From: Synechococcus sp. CBW1002
GTDB taxonomy: Bacteria > Cyanobacteriota > Cyanobacteriia > PCC-6307 > Cyanobiaceae
Reading direction: 5' to 3'
Length of the DNA stretch: 64,000 bases
NCBI RefSeq assembly: GCF_015840915.1
Contig: NZ_CP060398.1
Span: 992,001 to 1,056,000 of the forward strand
In this document: positions 10,125 to 19,567 of the stretch, in pieces
How the letters are laid out: every line of letters begins with the position of its first letter
How positions within the stretch are numbered: position 1 is the stretch's first letter
Translations under genes and position numbers: made by a program
Notes under the pieces: generated by a model
The model's database searches: none
What the model was told of the DNA's origin: nothing
What the model saw: only the letters and a program-made list of their open reading frames with translations

Positions 10125-10835
10125 ATGACCCAGCCCATCCCGATCTTCATCGGCGTGGATCCGCGGGAGCGGGCCGCCGTGACGGTGCTGATCGACAGCC
10201 TCTATCAGCACAGCTCGGCGCCTCTGGCGATCACGCCGCTGGTCACGCCGCAGCTGGAGGCCCAGGGGCTTTACTGGCGCGCCCGGGATCCCAAGCAGAG
10301 CACCGCCTTCTCCTTCAGCCGCTTCCTGGTGCCACACCTGATGGATTACCGCGGCTGGGGGATCTTCATGGACTGCGACATGCTCTGCCGCGGCGATATC
10401 GCCGAACTTTGGGCGCTGCGCGACGAGCGCTATGCCGTGCTCTGTGTGCAGCACGAGCATGTGCCGGCCGAAACCCGCAAGTTCCAGGGGGAAGTGCAGA
10501 GCGCCTACCCGAAGAAAAACTGGAGTTCGCTGATCCTGTTCCAGGCTGGCCGCTGCACCGCCCTCACGCCCGACTACGTGAACACGGCCACCGGCCTCGA
10601 CCTGCACCGCTTCCACTGGCTGGCCGGTGACCACGAGATCGGTGCCCTTCCCGATCGCTGGAACCATCTGGTGGCCGTGCAGCCTCCGCCACAGCGATCG
10701 GCCGGCGAGGGGGGACCTGTGCTGCTGCACTGGACCCTGGGCGGCCCCTGGTTCCGGGAGCAACGCACCATGGGGGAGGCGCTGGCGGCGGAGTGGTTCG
10801 CGGCCCGCGATGCCGCCTCCCGTCTGTGGGAGTGA
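10125..10835 (+). CDS. GT8-like glycosyltransferase linked to KDO genes
   Basis: A 236-residue cytoplasmic protein. It begins with IFIGVDPRE, a beta strand and loop typical of GT-A folds, and has [15 protein letters not shown] near residues 83-97, matching the D-x-D metal and nucleotide-sugar motif of GT8-type transferases. [10 protein letters not shown] near 131 and HWTLGGPWF near 207 resemble further conserved blocks of the family. Its TGA overlaps the GTG of kdsB (GTGA), so both are made together. That suggests a step in building or decorating a KDO-containing glycan. The specific reaction is unknown, and I am more confident in the fold than in the KDO link. Confidence 0.75.
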   Translation: MTQPIPIFIGVDPRERAAVTVLIDSLYQHSSAPLAITPLVTPQLEAQGLYWRARDPKQSTAFSFSRFLVPHLMDYRGWGIFMDCDMLCRGDIAELWALRDERYAVLCVQHEHVPAETRKFQGEVQSAYPKKNWSSLILFQAGRCTALTPDYVNTATGLDLHRFHWLAGDHEIGALPDRWNHLVAVQPPPQRSAGEGGPVLLHWTLGGPWFREQRTMGEALAAEWFAARDAASRLWE

Positions 10836-11734
10836 TCCGCGTGCCTCGTTCCGTCAGTCCTGATGCCGCCTCGCCGCTGCCCACGATCGTGGCGGTACCG
10901 GCCCGGCTCGCCTCCAGCCGTCTGCCCGGCAAGGTGATGGCCGACATCGGCGGCCAGCCGATGCTGCGGCGGGTGCTGGAGCGCTGCGCCGCCGCCGAGA
11001 CCCCCGCCGCCGTGGTGCTCTGTACCGACAGCCCGGAGCTGGTGGACGCCGCGGCCGGCTGGGGCTTCCCGGCCCTGCTCACAGGCGCCGACTGCCCCTC
11101 CGGCAGTGACCGGATCGCCTCGGTGGTGCAGACCCTGTTGACCATGGCCGACACCGGGACGGCGCCCCTGAGTGCCGAGACCACCCTGGTGATCAATGTG
11201 CAGGGGGATCAACCCTTTCTCGATCCCGCCGTGATCGATGCCATGGCCGCTGAATTCGGGCGGCGCCGGCCGTTGCCGGAGGTGCTCACGCCCGTCTATC
11301 GCCTCAGCGCCGCCAAGGTCCACAACCCCAATGTGGTCAAGACCCTGCTGGCCGCCGATGGCCGCGCCCTCTACTTCTCCCGCTCGGCGATCCCGCACGT
11401 GCGCGATGTGGAGCCGGCCGACTGGCCCGACCACGCCCCCTACTGGGGGCATGTGGGCCTCTATGGCTACCGCGCCGATGTGCTGGCCGGTTGGGCCGCG
11501 CTGCCCCATTCGCCCCTGGAGCAGGTCGAGAAGCTGGAACAGCTGCGGCTGATCGAGGCGGGCATCGGCATCGGCACCTTCCCGGTGGAGGGCGACTCCC
11601 TGTCGGTGGATACGGCGGAACAGCTCGAACAGGCCAGGGGGATCGCGGCCCAGATGAACGCCGCAGGAGGCCCCGTGGCTCAGGACATCGCCGTTCAGTC
11701 GTTGCGGTCGCGCCATCCCTCGGCACAGAGCTGA
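10832..11734 (+). CDS. kdsB: CMP-KDO synthetase (3-deoxy-manno-octulosonate cytidylyltransferase)
   Basis: KdsB activates KDO with CTP to CMP-KDO. The sequence shows [22 protein letters not shown] (read in two parts, residues about 17-38), the CTP-binding start of the family, then [23 protein letters not shown] and [11 protein letters not shown] near 205, and [15 protein letters not shown]. These are the expected nucleotide, magnesium and KDO contacts. The GTG at 10832 overlaps the stop of the GT8-like gene; GTG at 10841 is an alternative start and would leave 297 residues. At 300 residues it is longer than the usual 245-255 because of a short N-terminal extension and a C-terminal tail. The tail overlaps the kdsC 3' end by 40 bases, convergently. 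Confidence 0.95.
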   Translation: MIRVPRSVSPDAASPLPTIVAVPARLASSRLPGKVMADIGGQPMLRRVLERCAAAETPAAVVLCTDSPELVDAAAGWGFPALLTGADCPSGSDRIASVVQTLLTMADTGTAPLSAETTLVINVQGDQPFLDPAVIDAMAAEFGRRRPLPEVLTPVYRLSAAKVHNPNVVKTLLAADGRALYFSRSAIPHVRDVEPADWPDHAPYWGHVGLYGYRADVLAGWAALPHSPLEQVEKLEQLRLIEAGIGIGTFPVEGDSLSVDTAEQLEQARGIAAQMNAAGGPVAQDIAVQSLRSRHPSAQS

Positions 11735-12270
11735 CGCCACTGCGGCCGGCGCCCCAGGATCCGCTCCACCAGCTCCCGCACGGCCCCGTCGCCGCCGTTG
11801 CGCTCGAGCACAGCATCGGCCTGCCGCCGCAGGGGTGGGGCCGCATCGGCCGGGGCCAGCAGCAGCCCCACGCAGGGGCGCACCGCCAGGTCGTTGAAGT
11901 CGTCGCCCACAAAGGCGGTGCTGGCTGGCTCCAGGTCGAGTTGCTCCAGCAGCCGCGCCAGGGCGGCGGGTTTGTCCTTCACTCCCACCAGGCAATGGCG
12001 GATGCCGAGATGGCGGGCCCGGGCCTCGGTGGCACCGCCCATGCCGCCGCTGAGCAGGGCCACCTCCAGCCCGGCCTGTTGCAGCAGGCGGATCCCCAGT
12101 CCGTCCCGCACATCGAAGCGCTTGAACAGCTCGCCGTTGGGGCCGTACCAGAGACCGCCGTCGGTGAGCACCCCGTCCACATCGAGCACCACCAGGCGCA
12201 GCTGATCCAGGCGAGGCCCGAGCTGTCGCCAGCGCCGCCGTTGTCGCATCCATTCCAGGGCGCCGATCAT
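11695..12270 (-). CDS. kdsC: KDO 8-phosphate phosphatase, HAD superfamily
   Basis: KdsC removes the phosphate from KDO 8-phosphate, giving free KDO. The 191-residue protein has the small cap-less HAD layout: nucleophile motif LDVDGVLTDGG near residues 29-39, motif II Ser in LLSGGMGG near 73, the Lys of GVKDKPAAL, and the acidic motif FVGDDFNDLAV near 117. Its length and motif order match KdsC rather than larger phosphatases. The usual TGR of motif II is replaced by SGG. The ATG overlaps the kdsD stop (ATGA), so kdsD and kdsC are coupled. Its 3' end overlaps kdsB by 40 bases on the opposite strand. Confidence 0.93.
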   Translation of the reverse strand: MIGALEWMRQRRRWRQLGPRLDQLRLVVLDVDGVLTDGGLWYGPNGELFKRFDVRDGLGIRLLQQAGLEVALLSGGMGGATEARARHLGIRHCLVGVKDKPAALARLLEQLDLEPASTAFVGDDFNDLAVRPCVGLLLAPADAAPPLRRQADAVLERNGGDGAVRELVERILGRRPQWRQLCAEGWRDRND

Positions 12271-13295
12271 GGCTGCGGGCTCCGCCCGCTGGTGAGGCCG
12301 GCCTGCACCAGATCGTGCAGCCGCAGCAGCCCCAGCAGGTGCCTGTCCTGATCGGCGCTGCCGCCGGCGTTGGCCAGCACCGGCAGGATCGAGATCGGCT
12401 TGCGGCGGTTCCGCTCCATCCGCTCCAGCGCCTCCACCGCCAGCAGGCCAGGCCCCACCGTGATCGGATCGGCGGTCATCAGGTCGCGGGCCGTGAGCGT
12501 GGCCCAGGTGCCGGGGCCATGGGCCTGCAGGGCGCGGCGCAGGTCACCATCGGTGATCAGCCCCGCCAGCCGTTCGGGCTCGTCAGGGGGTGCCACCCAG
12601 CAGGCGCCGATGGCATCGCGCGTCAGCTGGGCAATCACCGCCGGCAGATCCGCCGACGGAGCCAGGGGGTGGAGACGGTCGGCCGGCACCATCAGGTCGC
12701 CGACGCGCAGGGTGAGCTGGCGGCCGAGGCTGCCGGCCGGATGGTTGAGGGCGAAGTCCTGGGGGGAGATGCCGCGCCGCTCCATCCACACCGCCGCCAG
12801 GGCATCGCCGATCGCCATCGCCACCGCGGTGCTGGCGGTGGGGGCGAGGTTGAGCGGACAGGCCTCCCGGTCCACCGAGCCATCCAGAACCGCATCGCAG
12901 CCCCTGGCCAGGCTGGAGTCCAGCCGGCCCACCAGGGCGATGCGGGCACTGCCGCGGCGTTGCAGATGGGGCAGGATCTCCAGCAGCTCCTGGGTTTCAC
13001 CGCTGTTGGAGAGCAGCAGGGCCACGTCCTGCGGCGCCACCACCCCCAGGTCGCCGTGCAGGGCATCGAGGGGGCTGAGGTAGATCGCCATCAGCCCGAT
13101 CGAGGAGAAGGTGGCCGCGATCTTGCGGGCCACGATGCCGCTCTTGCCCACGCCGGTGATCACCAGCTTGGCCCGATCCTCGGCGCAGCGATCGAGCAGC
13201 GCGAGGGCCGCCTCCACCTGGCCGGCATCGAGGCGACCGGCCGCGGCGGCGATCGCCCCGGCCTCCTCCTCCAGACAGCGCGTCAGGGCCGACAC
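12267..13295 (-). CDS. kdsD: Arabinose 5-phosphate isomerase
   Basis: KdsD interconverts ribulose 5-phosphate and arabinose 5-phosphate, supplying KdsA. The N-terminal SIS domain (about residues 20-190) has GVGKSGIVARKIAATF, SPLDALHGDLG and LLSNSGETQEL; the segment LNLAPTASTAVAMAIGDALA follows. Two CBS domains fill the C-terminal part (about 205-335), ending in LLGLLRLHDLVQAG. The start is taken as GTG at 13295 because an AAGGA stretch lies eight bases upstream and the family begins shortly before the first SIS helix; the open frame continues further with no good start. The start region diverges from the tRNA nucleotidyltransferase gene 64 bases away. Length of 342 is slightly above the usual 320-330. 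Confidence 0.93.
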   Translation of the reverse strand: MSALTRCLEEEAGAIAAAAGRLDAGQVEAALALLDRCAEDRAKLVITGVGKSGIVARKIAATFSSIGLMAIYLSPLDALHGDLGVVAPQDVALLLSNSGETQELLEILPHLQRRGSARIALVGRLDSSLARGCDAVLDGSVDREACPLNLAPTASTAVAMAIGDALAAVWMERRGISPQDFALNHPAGSLGRQLTLRVGDLMVPADRLHPLAPSADLPAVIAQLTRDAIGACWVAPPDEPERLAGLITDGDLRRALQAHGPGTWATLTARDLMTADPITVGPGLLAVEALERMERNRRKPISILPVLANAGGSADQDRHLLGLLRLHDLVQAGLTSGRSPQP

Positions 13296-13359
13296 CGGCG
13301 CAGTTCCTTCATGATGCGCCCATTCTCCCCATCTCCGGTCTGGACGGGGCTTGCGCGTC

Positions 13360-14820
13360 ATGGAGATCCCGGGCCTGCCGCCCCAGTTGCTGCCCCTGCT
13401 GCGCCAGGCCGCCGTGCACCATCGCCTCGCCCTGGTGGGCGGTGCCGTGCGCGATCTGCTGCTGCACCGGGTGCACCACGATCCCTGGCGGGGGCTGCCC
13501 GACCTGGATCTGGTGGTGGAAGAGGCCAGTCTGGGCGGGGTCAGCTGGCCCGCAGCCAGCCCCGAGGCCGCTATTGCCATCGAGGGGAGCTGGCAGCCAG
13601 CTCCCGAAGACTCCCAGCCGGAGCGGGTCAGTGCGCTGGAACGGCCGCCGGCGGCCCATCGGCTCGCCCGCCGGTTACGGCAGCAGTTGGGGCCCCAGCT
13701 GGTGCCCTTTCTCCAGGAGCACGGTGCCTACGGCACGGTGGAGCTGGAGCTGGATCTCGGCGCCTGTCACGGTGAGGCCCTCCAGGCGGGCGACCAGCCG
13801 CTGCTGCTTGATCTGGCCAGTGCGCGCCAAGAGAGCTACCCGGTGCCTGGAGAGAACCCCCGGGTGCGCTACGGCAGCCTCGATGACGATCTGGCCCGGC
13901 GGGACTTCACCATCAACGCGATGGCCCTGTTGCTGGTGCCCTGCCGTGGTGATCCCGCCTCCCCACCGGATGCCAGCTGCCTGCTGGATCCCCACGGCGG
14001 CCAACGGGATCTGGTCCGGCGCCAGCTCCGCTTTCTCCACGCCGCCAGCGTCCGCGATGACCCCACCCGGGTGCTGCGAGGTGCCCGCTACGTCGCCCGC
14101 CTCGGTTTCACGCTGGCCCCGGAGAGCCTGGAACAACTGCAGAGCACCCTGGCCACCTGGCCCTGGGGGTGGCGGCCGGGCGATCCGCCGGGGCAGGCTC
14201 CCTCGGCCCTGGGCACCCGGCTGCGCATGGAACTGGAGCTACTGCTGGAAAGGGAGGCCTGGCGCCGGGCTCTGACGGCACTGCAGGGGTGGGGGGCGCT
14301 GCAGCTGCTTGATCAACGGATCCAGGCGGATCGAACCTGGCCGCGGCGGCTGGCGTGGGCCCAGCGCTTCGGGTTGCCCCTGCCGGCGGCCCTGGTGGCG
14401 GCTGCCGCCGATCCCCTCGCCCTGGCCGAGCGGCTGCAGTTGCCCCATCGCCAGCACAAGTTGCTCAGTCAGTGGCTGCTGCTGCTGCAGCGGCTGGCGG
14501 AGGCGGCTTCCGCTCCGGCCGATGGCCCAGCGGAGCCCTCCCAGTGGACCCAGCTGCTGGAGAGTCCGGGGCTTTCAGCCGAGGCGGTCGCCCTGGCCCT
14601 CGCCTGCGGCAGTGGCAGTACCCGGCGGCGGCCCCTGCTGCGCTGGTGGCTGCTCTGGCGCCATGTCAGGTCGCCGTTGTCTGCGAAGGATCTGCTGGCT
14701 CAGGGTGTGACGCCTGGTCCCCAGCTGGGGATGCGGTTGCGCCAGGCCCGGCTGGAAGCCATCGATCAGCTGGAGGAGGCTCGGGTACTGCGGCGTCCGG
14801 CAGCCCCCACAAGGCGGTGA
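13360..14820 (+). CDS. CCA tRNA nucleotidyltransferase / poly(A) polymerase family
   Basis: This class II nucleotidyltransferase adds or repairs the CCA end of tRNAs, or only CC or A if the organism splits the task between two enzymes. The head domain has LVGGAVRDLLL near residue 25 and the metal-binding DLDLVVE near 48. RRDFTINAMALLL and DPTRVLRGARYVARLGF follow, the latter being the conserved neck. The remaining 250 residues are helical. ATG at 13360 is preferred to the TTG at 13351. The last 155 bases overlap the 3' end of the O-antigen-ligase-like gene on the other strand. At 486 residues it is longer than the minimal 400-residue form, with inserts in the head domain. Confidence 0.9.
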   Translation: MEIPGLPPQLLPLLRQAAVHHRLALVGGAVRDLLLHRVHHDPWRGLPDLDLVVEEASLGGVSWPAASPEAAIAIEGSWQPAPEDSQPERVSALERPPAAHRLARRLRQQLGPQLVPFLQEHGAYGTVELELDLGACHGEALQAGDQPLLLDLASARQESYPVPGENPRVRYGSLDDDLARRDFTINAMALLLVPCRGDPASPPDASCLLDPHGGQRDLVRRQLRFLHAASVRDDPTRVLRGARYVARLGFTLAPESLEQLQSTLATWPWGWRPGDPPGQAPSALGTRLRMELELLLEREAWRRALTALQGWGALQLLDQRIQADRTWPRRLAWAQRFGLPLPAALVAAAADPLALAERLQLPHRQHKLLSQWLLLLQRLAEAASAPADGPAEPSQWTQLLESPGLSAEAVALALACGSGSTRRRPLLRWWLLWRHVRSPLSAKDLLAQGVTPGPQLGMRLRQARLEAIDQLEEARVLRRPAAPTRR

Positions 14821-16087
14821 CGGCCAGATAGCCGATCAGGCACTGGCTGGCGGGATTGATCAGGAACACCGTGGTGGCCAGGGCGTTGAACAGCAGCAGC
14901 AGATCCAGGGCGATCGCCGCTTCCGTGAGGGTGGTGCCGTCGCGTCCCCAGGCCAGTCGCAACGGTGTGTGCCGCAGGCGCCACCTGATCGCCATCACCA
15001 GGATCACCAGCAGCAGCACCAGTGCCAGCAGGCCGAGACTGCCGGTTTCGCCCAGGATCTGGGCGACGCTGTTGTGGGCATGGCCCATCGGCCGCCAGCC
15101 GTCACCGCGCGCCTGGGCGGTGGCCTCAGCGCAGAACTCCCGCGCCCGCGTGCCGAAGCCGATGCCGTACAGAAAGCGGTTCTGACCGGAAAAGGCGATG
15201 CCTCCGTAGCACTCCGCCGCCTTGAGGCGGCCCAGGTCGGAGAGGAGATTGCGGCCGCTGCTGGGGGCCAGCACGAACCACCACAGGCTCATCACGGCGG
15301 CCAGGGCCGCGGAGCCGCCCAGGGCCAGCAGCGCTGCCTGGCCGGCCTTCAACCGGCCCCGGGCCCGACTGATCAGATACGCCATCGCCATGGCCAGCAG
15401 CGGTGCCAGCAGGGCCAGGCGTGATCCCGTGCGCAGGCAGAGCCCATAGCCCAGCAGCGCCGTGGCCAGCAGGGCCAGGCGTTTCCAGCCGGTCTTTTCC
15501 AGCAGCCCGCCATAGGCGGCGCAGACACTGAACAGCATCGCCAGGGTGGCGACGCGATTCAGGCCGCCAATCCCAACCTTCTTCTGTTCCAGCACGACTT
15601 CCAGGGGGGTGCTGAAGTCGAGGCTGCCGGGCCAGTGCAGGGCCAGCAGCACCACCACAGGCAGGGTCGCCAGGCCGATCCACTGCAACGAGGCCCGCCA
15701 GGAGGCTGGCCGCCGACCGGCACCGGCAGCCAGGCCCAGCACCACCATCAGCAGATCGCTGGGGCCGGAGGGACTGCTCTCCTCGCCGAACAGCACCACC
15801 CGCACGTTCACCAGCAGCAGCCCGAGCATCAGGGCCGCCCAGGGGGTTCCGGCCGGCCTCTGCCGCACCTGCCGCACCGCCTGACTGACCAGCCGCAGGG
15901 CCAGCCAGATCAGCAGCAGGCCGGTGGCGAGCAGTTCCTGGGAGCGGAACAGCTGCAGGGCGAAGATCAGCGGCAGCAGGGCATCCAGCCAATCCGTCGC
16001 CCCCTCGCCCGGCCAGCCCCACCGGCGTGGACTCCTGCCGTGCGGAGCTGTGTCTTCGGACGCGATCACGGCAGAAGTCGTGGCCAT
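14666..16087 (-). CDS. O-antigen ligase/polymerase-like membrane protein (Wzy_C domain)
   Basis: A polytopic membrane protein of 473 residues with roughly ten to twelve hydrophobic segments. The large periplasmic-type loop around residues 280-340 ends in HAHNSVAQILGETG, which matches the H-N...E-x-G signature of the O-antigen ligase/polymerase clan. These proteins join O-polysaccharide or exopolysaccharide repeats in the periplasm. ATG at 16087 is chosen (MATTSAVIAS); an earlier start at 16171 would add a non-hydrophobic leader. The C-terminal 50 residues are Pro/Ala/Gly-rich, and their codons lie antisense to the tRNA nucleotidyltransferase gene. Ligase and polymerase cannot be told apart by sequence. 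Confidence 0.82.
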   Translation of the reverse strand: MATTSAVIASEDTAPHGRSPRRWGWPGEGATDWLDALLPLIFALQLFRSQELLATGLLLIWLALRLVSQAVRQVRQRPAGTPWAALMLGLLLVNVRVVLFGEESSPSGPSDLLMVVLGLAAGAGRRPASWRASLQWIGLATLPVVVLLALHWPGSLDFSTPLEVVLEQKKVGIGGLNRVATLAMLFSVCAAYGGLLEKTGWKRLALLATALLGYGLCLRTGSRLALLAPLLAMAMAYLISRARGRLKAGQAALLALGGSAALAAVMSLWWFVLAPSSGRNLLSDLGRLKAAECYGGIAFSGQNRFLYGIGFGTRAREFCAEATAQARGDGWRPMGHAHNSVAQILGETGSLGLLALVLLLVILVMAIRWRLRHTPLRLAWGRDGTTLTEAAIALDLLLLFNALATTVFLINPASQCLIGYLAVTALWGLPDAAVPEPPPADRWLPAGPGATASPAGDQASHPEPADPSQTTAT

Positions 16088-16195
16088 AGGCAGGGCTGCG
16101 CGGAGATCAGGTCTGGCCGCAACGTTGTCGGGGGGGATTCCAGCACAGGCCCCCATAGCCGCAGCGGTCACCGCTGCTCGGGCGCTTGGCCTCGA

Positions 16196-18385
16196 TCAGG
16201 CTTCGACCACTTCACCGATCACGCTGGCCTGTTCAAACCCGGTTGCTGCCAGGGCCTCCAGGGCATCGGCGACCTGGGCCGCCGGCAGAGCGGCCAGGAG
16301 GGGGCCACAGGTCTGCGGATCGATCAGCAGCCCCAACGGGGAGCCTGGGGCTGGCTGGTCCAGTCGGATCGGGCCGTCCAGCGTGGCCAGGGCTGCCGCA
16401 TTGTCGGGGGCGAGGCTGCTGGCGAAGCCCTCCTCCAGCAGCTCCAGAGCACCGGCCAGGGCGGGTACCGCAGCGGCGCGCAGCCGCACGGCCAAGGGAG
16501 GGGGTCCTTCGCCGCGACCGATCCCGAGCATCTCGCCCAGGTGTCCCAGCAACCCGAAGCCGGTGATGTCGGTGCAGGCCCGGCAGCCGTGACGCGCCAG
16601 CAGCGGCACCAGATCCGCCTGGCTGCGCTGCATCTCGGCCAGGGCCGCGGCGATCCACTCCGGCCGGGCCGCGCCGGCCATGGCGGCGGCAAACAGCACG
16701 CCACTGCCGATCGGCTTCATGATCAGCAGCTGATCCCCGGGGCTCAGGCCGCCCTTGGGCCACAGCTGTTCTGGCGGGGCAACGCCGTTCACTGTGAGCA
16801 CCAGGGTGATCCGTTGGCCGGGTGGCTCAGCAGCGGCCTGCCTCTGTGCCGCTGCACCCACCCCGTCAGACAGCTCCTGGCGCTCCTCGAGGGTGTGGCC
16901 GCCGATCAGAGAGGCTCCCATCGGCTCCAGCACCGAGCGGATCCCGGCCAGGGTCTGGACCAGCAGCTCCTCCTGCAGGCTGGGCCCCACAGCCGGCAGG
17001 GTCACGGCCGCCTGAACGCTGTGCACCGAGGCACCGCAGGCCCAGAGATCGCTGCAGGCATGCAGGGTTGTGAGCCGGGCATTCAGCCAGGGGTCACTCA
17101 GCAGGGCTGGGAACCCATCCACGCTCTGCAGCCAATGCTCACCGTTGGCGCCGCGGCCCAGTTCCACCGCATCCTCCGGCGCCGGTGGATGGCTGCTGCC
17201 ACTGACGCGGGCCAGGGCGGCGGTCAGGGGCGCCGCGGCCAGCTTGGCGGCGCAGCCGCGACAGGCCATCGGCTCGCCATTGGCGGTCTGCATCGGCTGC
17301 AGGGCCGTGAACAGCTCCAGAAAACTCCGGTCGATCTGCTCCTTCCAGCGCCAGAGCCACCCCGCCGGCCCAATCGCCAAGGGGCCCCACAGCGCCACCG
17401 CCTGGCGGGGAGGCCCCGGTAGGCCCAGCAGTTGCAGGGCCCGCCGCTGGGGCCGCCAGGGCCGCAGGGGGCGCCCGATCAGGCTGCGCTCCAGGTTGGT
17501 GGCCAGCACCGGCGCAGACCGCACAGCCCAGACCCCCGAGGCCGCACGCGGATCTATTCCAATCAGGCCGCAATCTCCGCTGGCAAAGATCGTCGCCTCA
17601 CCGATCACCCGCAGGCTCGAATCGGTGATCACCCGGCCCGAGGTCGGCTCCACCGGCAGACCCGCGGCGGCCAGCCAGGCCGGGGCCCGGCTGCCGGTGC
17701 AGGCCAGATCAGCCGGGGCATTCTCCGGCTGGTGGCGCTGCACGCCGATGCCGGCGGCCGCCAGCAGCCGTTCGCCCAGACGGTTGGCGGCGGCCGAGCC
17801 GAGATGGAGCTCCGCTCCGCGCAGCAGCAGAGCGCAGGCGATCCCCCGCCCTCGCAGGGCCAGGGCCAGCTCCACGGCGGCGGCGCCACCGCCGCGGATC
17901 CGCAGGCTGCCTCCGGCGCTGGGGGTCAGGCCGTCGCAGTAGTCCAGAAAGGGCTCCAACGGCTTCACCGGCACGGGAGCCTCTGGCACCCCTCTATCGC
18001 CAGCCTTCACGCCTGCCGTCGGTGCGGTCACGGCTCCCACATCGAGGCTGAGCCGGTCCCAGCGCAGCGCCGGCCGGCCGGCCAGGTGCACCTCCCTCTT
18101 CCGGAGATCCAGCCCGGTGATCTCCGCCTCCACGAAGGCCGCCCCCGCCAGATAGCAGAGGCGCCGCAGGTCGATGGCACAGGCGTGGCGGTCGTACCAG
18201 CCGGCCACCAGCCCCGGCACCATGCCCGAATAGAAGGCCGTGCCGGAGCGGCTCACCAGGGTGACCAGGGCGGCCGGTCGCCGCTCGGGCCGCATCGCCC
18301 ACCTCCGCAGCACCAGGGCATGGCTGTGGCCACCGCCGGCCAGCACGAGATGCTGCTGCGGAAGCCTGCGGCTCTCAGGGGCCAT
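16196..18385 (-). CDS. selD: Pyridine nucleotide-disulfide oxidoreductase fused to selenide, water dikinase (SelD)
   Basis: A two-domain fusion of 729 residues. The N-terminal part (about 1-350) is an FAD/NADH-type oxidoreductase like type II NADH dehydrogenases: LVLAGGGHSHALVL near 13 binds FAD, SLRIRGGGAAAVELA is the second nucleotide loop, and TIFASGDCGLIG is the C-terminal FAD contact. From about residue 370 it is SelD, which makes selenophosphate from selenide and ATP. The catalytic Cys and Lys are in RGCAAKL, followed by PEDAVELG, LIGGHTLE and the glycine-rich DITGFGLLGHL. The fusion is known in cyanobacteria. The start overlaps the galE stop by 11 bases, so it lies downstream of galE on the same strand. 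It probably feeds tRNA selenouridine synthesis; no selenoprotein machinery is visible here. Confidence 0.92.
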   Translation of the reverse strand: MAPESRRLPQQHLVLAGGGHSHALVLRRWAMRPERRPAALVTLVSRSGTAFYSGMVPGLVAGWYDRHACAIDLRRLCYLAGAAFVEAEITGLDLRKREVHLAGRPALRWDRLSLDVGAVTAPTAGVKAGDRGVPEAPVPVKPLEPFLDYCDGLTPSAGGSLRIRGGGAAAVELALALRGRGIACALLLRGAELHLGSAAANRLGERLLAAAGIGVQRHQPENAPADLACTGSRAPAWLAAAGLPVEPTSGRVITDSSLRVIGEATIFASGDCGLIGIDPRAASGVWAVRSAPVLATNLERSLIGRPLRPWRPQRRALQLLGLPGPPRQAVALWGPLAIGPAGWLWRWKEQIDRSFLELFTALQPMQTANGEPMACRGCAAKLAAAPLTAALARVSGSSHPPAPEDAVELGRGANGEHWLQSVDGFPALLSDPWLNARLTTLHACSDLWACGASVHSVQAAVTLPAVGPSLQEELLVQTLAGIRSVLEPMGASLIGGHTLEERQELSDGVGAAAQRQAAAEPPGQRITLVLTVNGVAPPEQLWPKGGLSPGDQLLIMKPIGSGVLFAAAMAGAARPEWIAAALAEMQRSQADLVPLLARHGCRACTDITGFGLLGHLGEMLGIGRGEGPPPLAVRLRAAAVPALAGALELLEEGFASSLAPDNAAALATLDGPIRLDQPAPGSPLGLLIDPQTCGPLLAALPAAQVADALEALAATGFEQASVIGEVVEA

Positions 18386-19475
18386 AGCCGCGGGGGTTGG
18401 CGCTCTGCCAGGCCCAGCCATCCCGGCAGATGTCCGCCAGGCTGCGCCGGGTGCGCCAGTCCAGCCGCTTGCTGGCCAGGCTGGGATCGGCCACCGTGGT
18501 GGCGGCGTCCCCTGGTCGGCGATCGACCAGCTCATAGGGCAGGCGATGGCCGCAGGCCGCCTCAAAGGCGCGCACCACGTCCAGCACCGAATGGCCCTGG
18601 CCGCTGCCCAGATTCACGGTGAGCAGCTGGGGCTCTTCCCGCAGCAGCGTGTCGAGGGCGGCCCGGTGCCCATCGGCCAGATCCATGACGTGGATGTAGT
18701 CGCGCACGCCGGTGCCGTCCGGGGTGGGCCAGTCGCTGCCGAAGATCTGCAGCGTCTGGCGCCGGCCCACCGCCACCTGGCTGAGGTAGGGGAAGAGGTT
18801 GTTGGGGATCCCCTCGGGGTCTTCACCGATGCGGCCGCTGGGGTGGGATCCCACCGGGTTGAAGTAGCGCAGCCGGGCGATGCGCCAGCCGGACTCGCTC
18901 GCTGCCACATCAGCCAACACCTGCTCCACCGCCGCCTTGGAGTGGCCGTAGGGGTTGATCGGCTGAATCGGGGCCGTCTCCGGAATCGGCACCGCCTCCG
19001 GATAACCGTAGAGGGTGGCGCTGCTGCTGAACACGATCGTGCGGCAGCCATGGCGGCGCATCGCCTCCAGCAGCCGCAGGCTGCCGCCCAGGTTCGTGTC
19101 CCAGTAGCGCAGCGGTTCCGCCACCGATTCCCCCACAGCCTTGAGGCCGGCGCAGTGCACCACCGCCGCGATGCCGGGCGGGGTGATGTCGCCGGGGGTG
19201 GCGCCGTCCGGGGTGGGAGTGAAGGCCGTGTCCAGATCGTCGGCACAGCGCACATCCCCTTCCACCAGACGTAGCCGCACCGCGCCGTCGCCATCGCGCC
19301 AGGGCCCGCCTGCCTCTCCCTCCAGGCCGCCCAGCTCCGCCACCCGCCGCAGCGCCTCCGGCGAGCTGTTGTCGAAGTTGTCGAGTACCACCAGCGCATG
19401 CCCCGCCTCAAGCAGCGCCACGCAGCAGTGGCTGCCGATGAAGCCGGCGCCGCCAGTGATCAGCAGAAGGGCCAT
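18375..19475 (-). CDS. galE: UDP-glucose 4-epimerase
   Basis: GalE interconverts UDP-glucose and UDP-galactose through a bound NAD+. The 366-residue protein opens with [11 protein letters not shown] (NAD-binding GxxGxxG), has FSSSATLYG with the catalytic Ser/Thr, and [12 protein letters not shown] near residue 172 with the Tyr-x3-Lys pair. [18 protein letters not shown] and [15 protein letters not shown] are further GalE signatures. The ATG at 19475 sits 92 bases from the divergent hisS gene. An insertion near residues 55-85 ([13 protein letters not shown]) makes it longer than the usual 330-340. It shares 11 bases with the selD fusion start and probably a transcript. Confidence 0.95.
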   Translation of the reverse strand: MALLLITGGAGFIGSHCCVALLEAGHALVVLDNFDNSSPEALRRVAELGGLEGEAGGPWRDGDGAVRLRLVEGDVRCADDLDTAFTPTPDGATPGDITPPGIAAVVHCAGLKAVGESVAEPLRYWDTNLGGSLRLLEAMRRHGCRTIVFSSSATLYGYPEAVPIPETAPIQPINPYGHSKAAVEQVLADVAASESGWRIARLRYFNPVGSHPSGRIGEDPEGIPNNLFPYLSQVAVGRRQTLQIFGSDWPTPDGTGVRDYIHVMDLADGHRAALDTLLREEPQLLTVNLGSGQGHSVLDVVRAFEAACGHRLPYELVDRRPGDAATTVADPSLASKRLDWRTRRSLADICRDGWAWQSANPRGYGP

Positions 19476-19567
19476 GGCGGGCAGGGGAAGCGGGCCTGGC
19501 TTCAGGGTACGGACAGCCTGCGATCCCGCAGACTGTCTGCAATGACGGGGCGGGCCGGCACGGGGCG

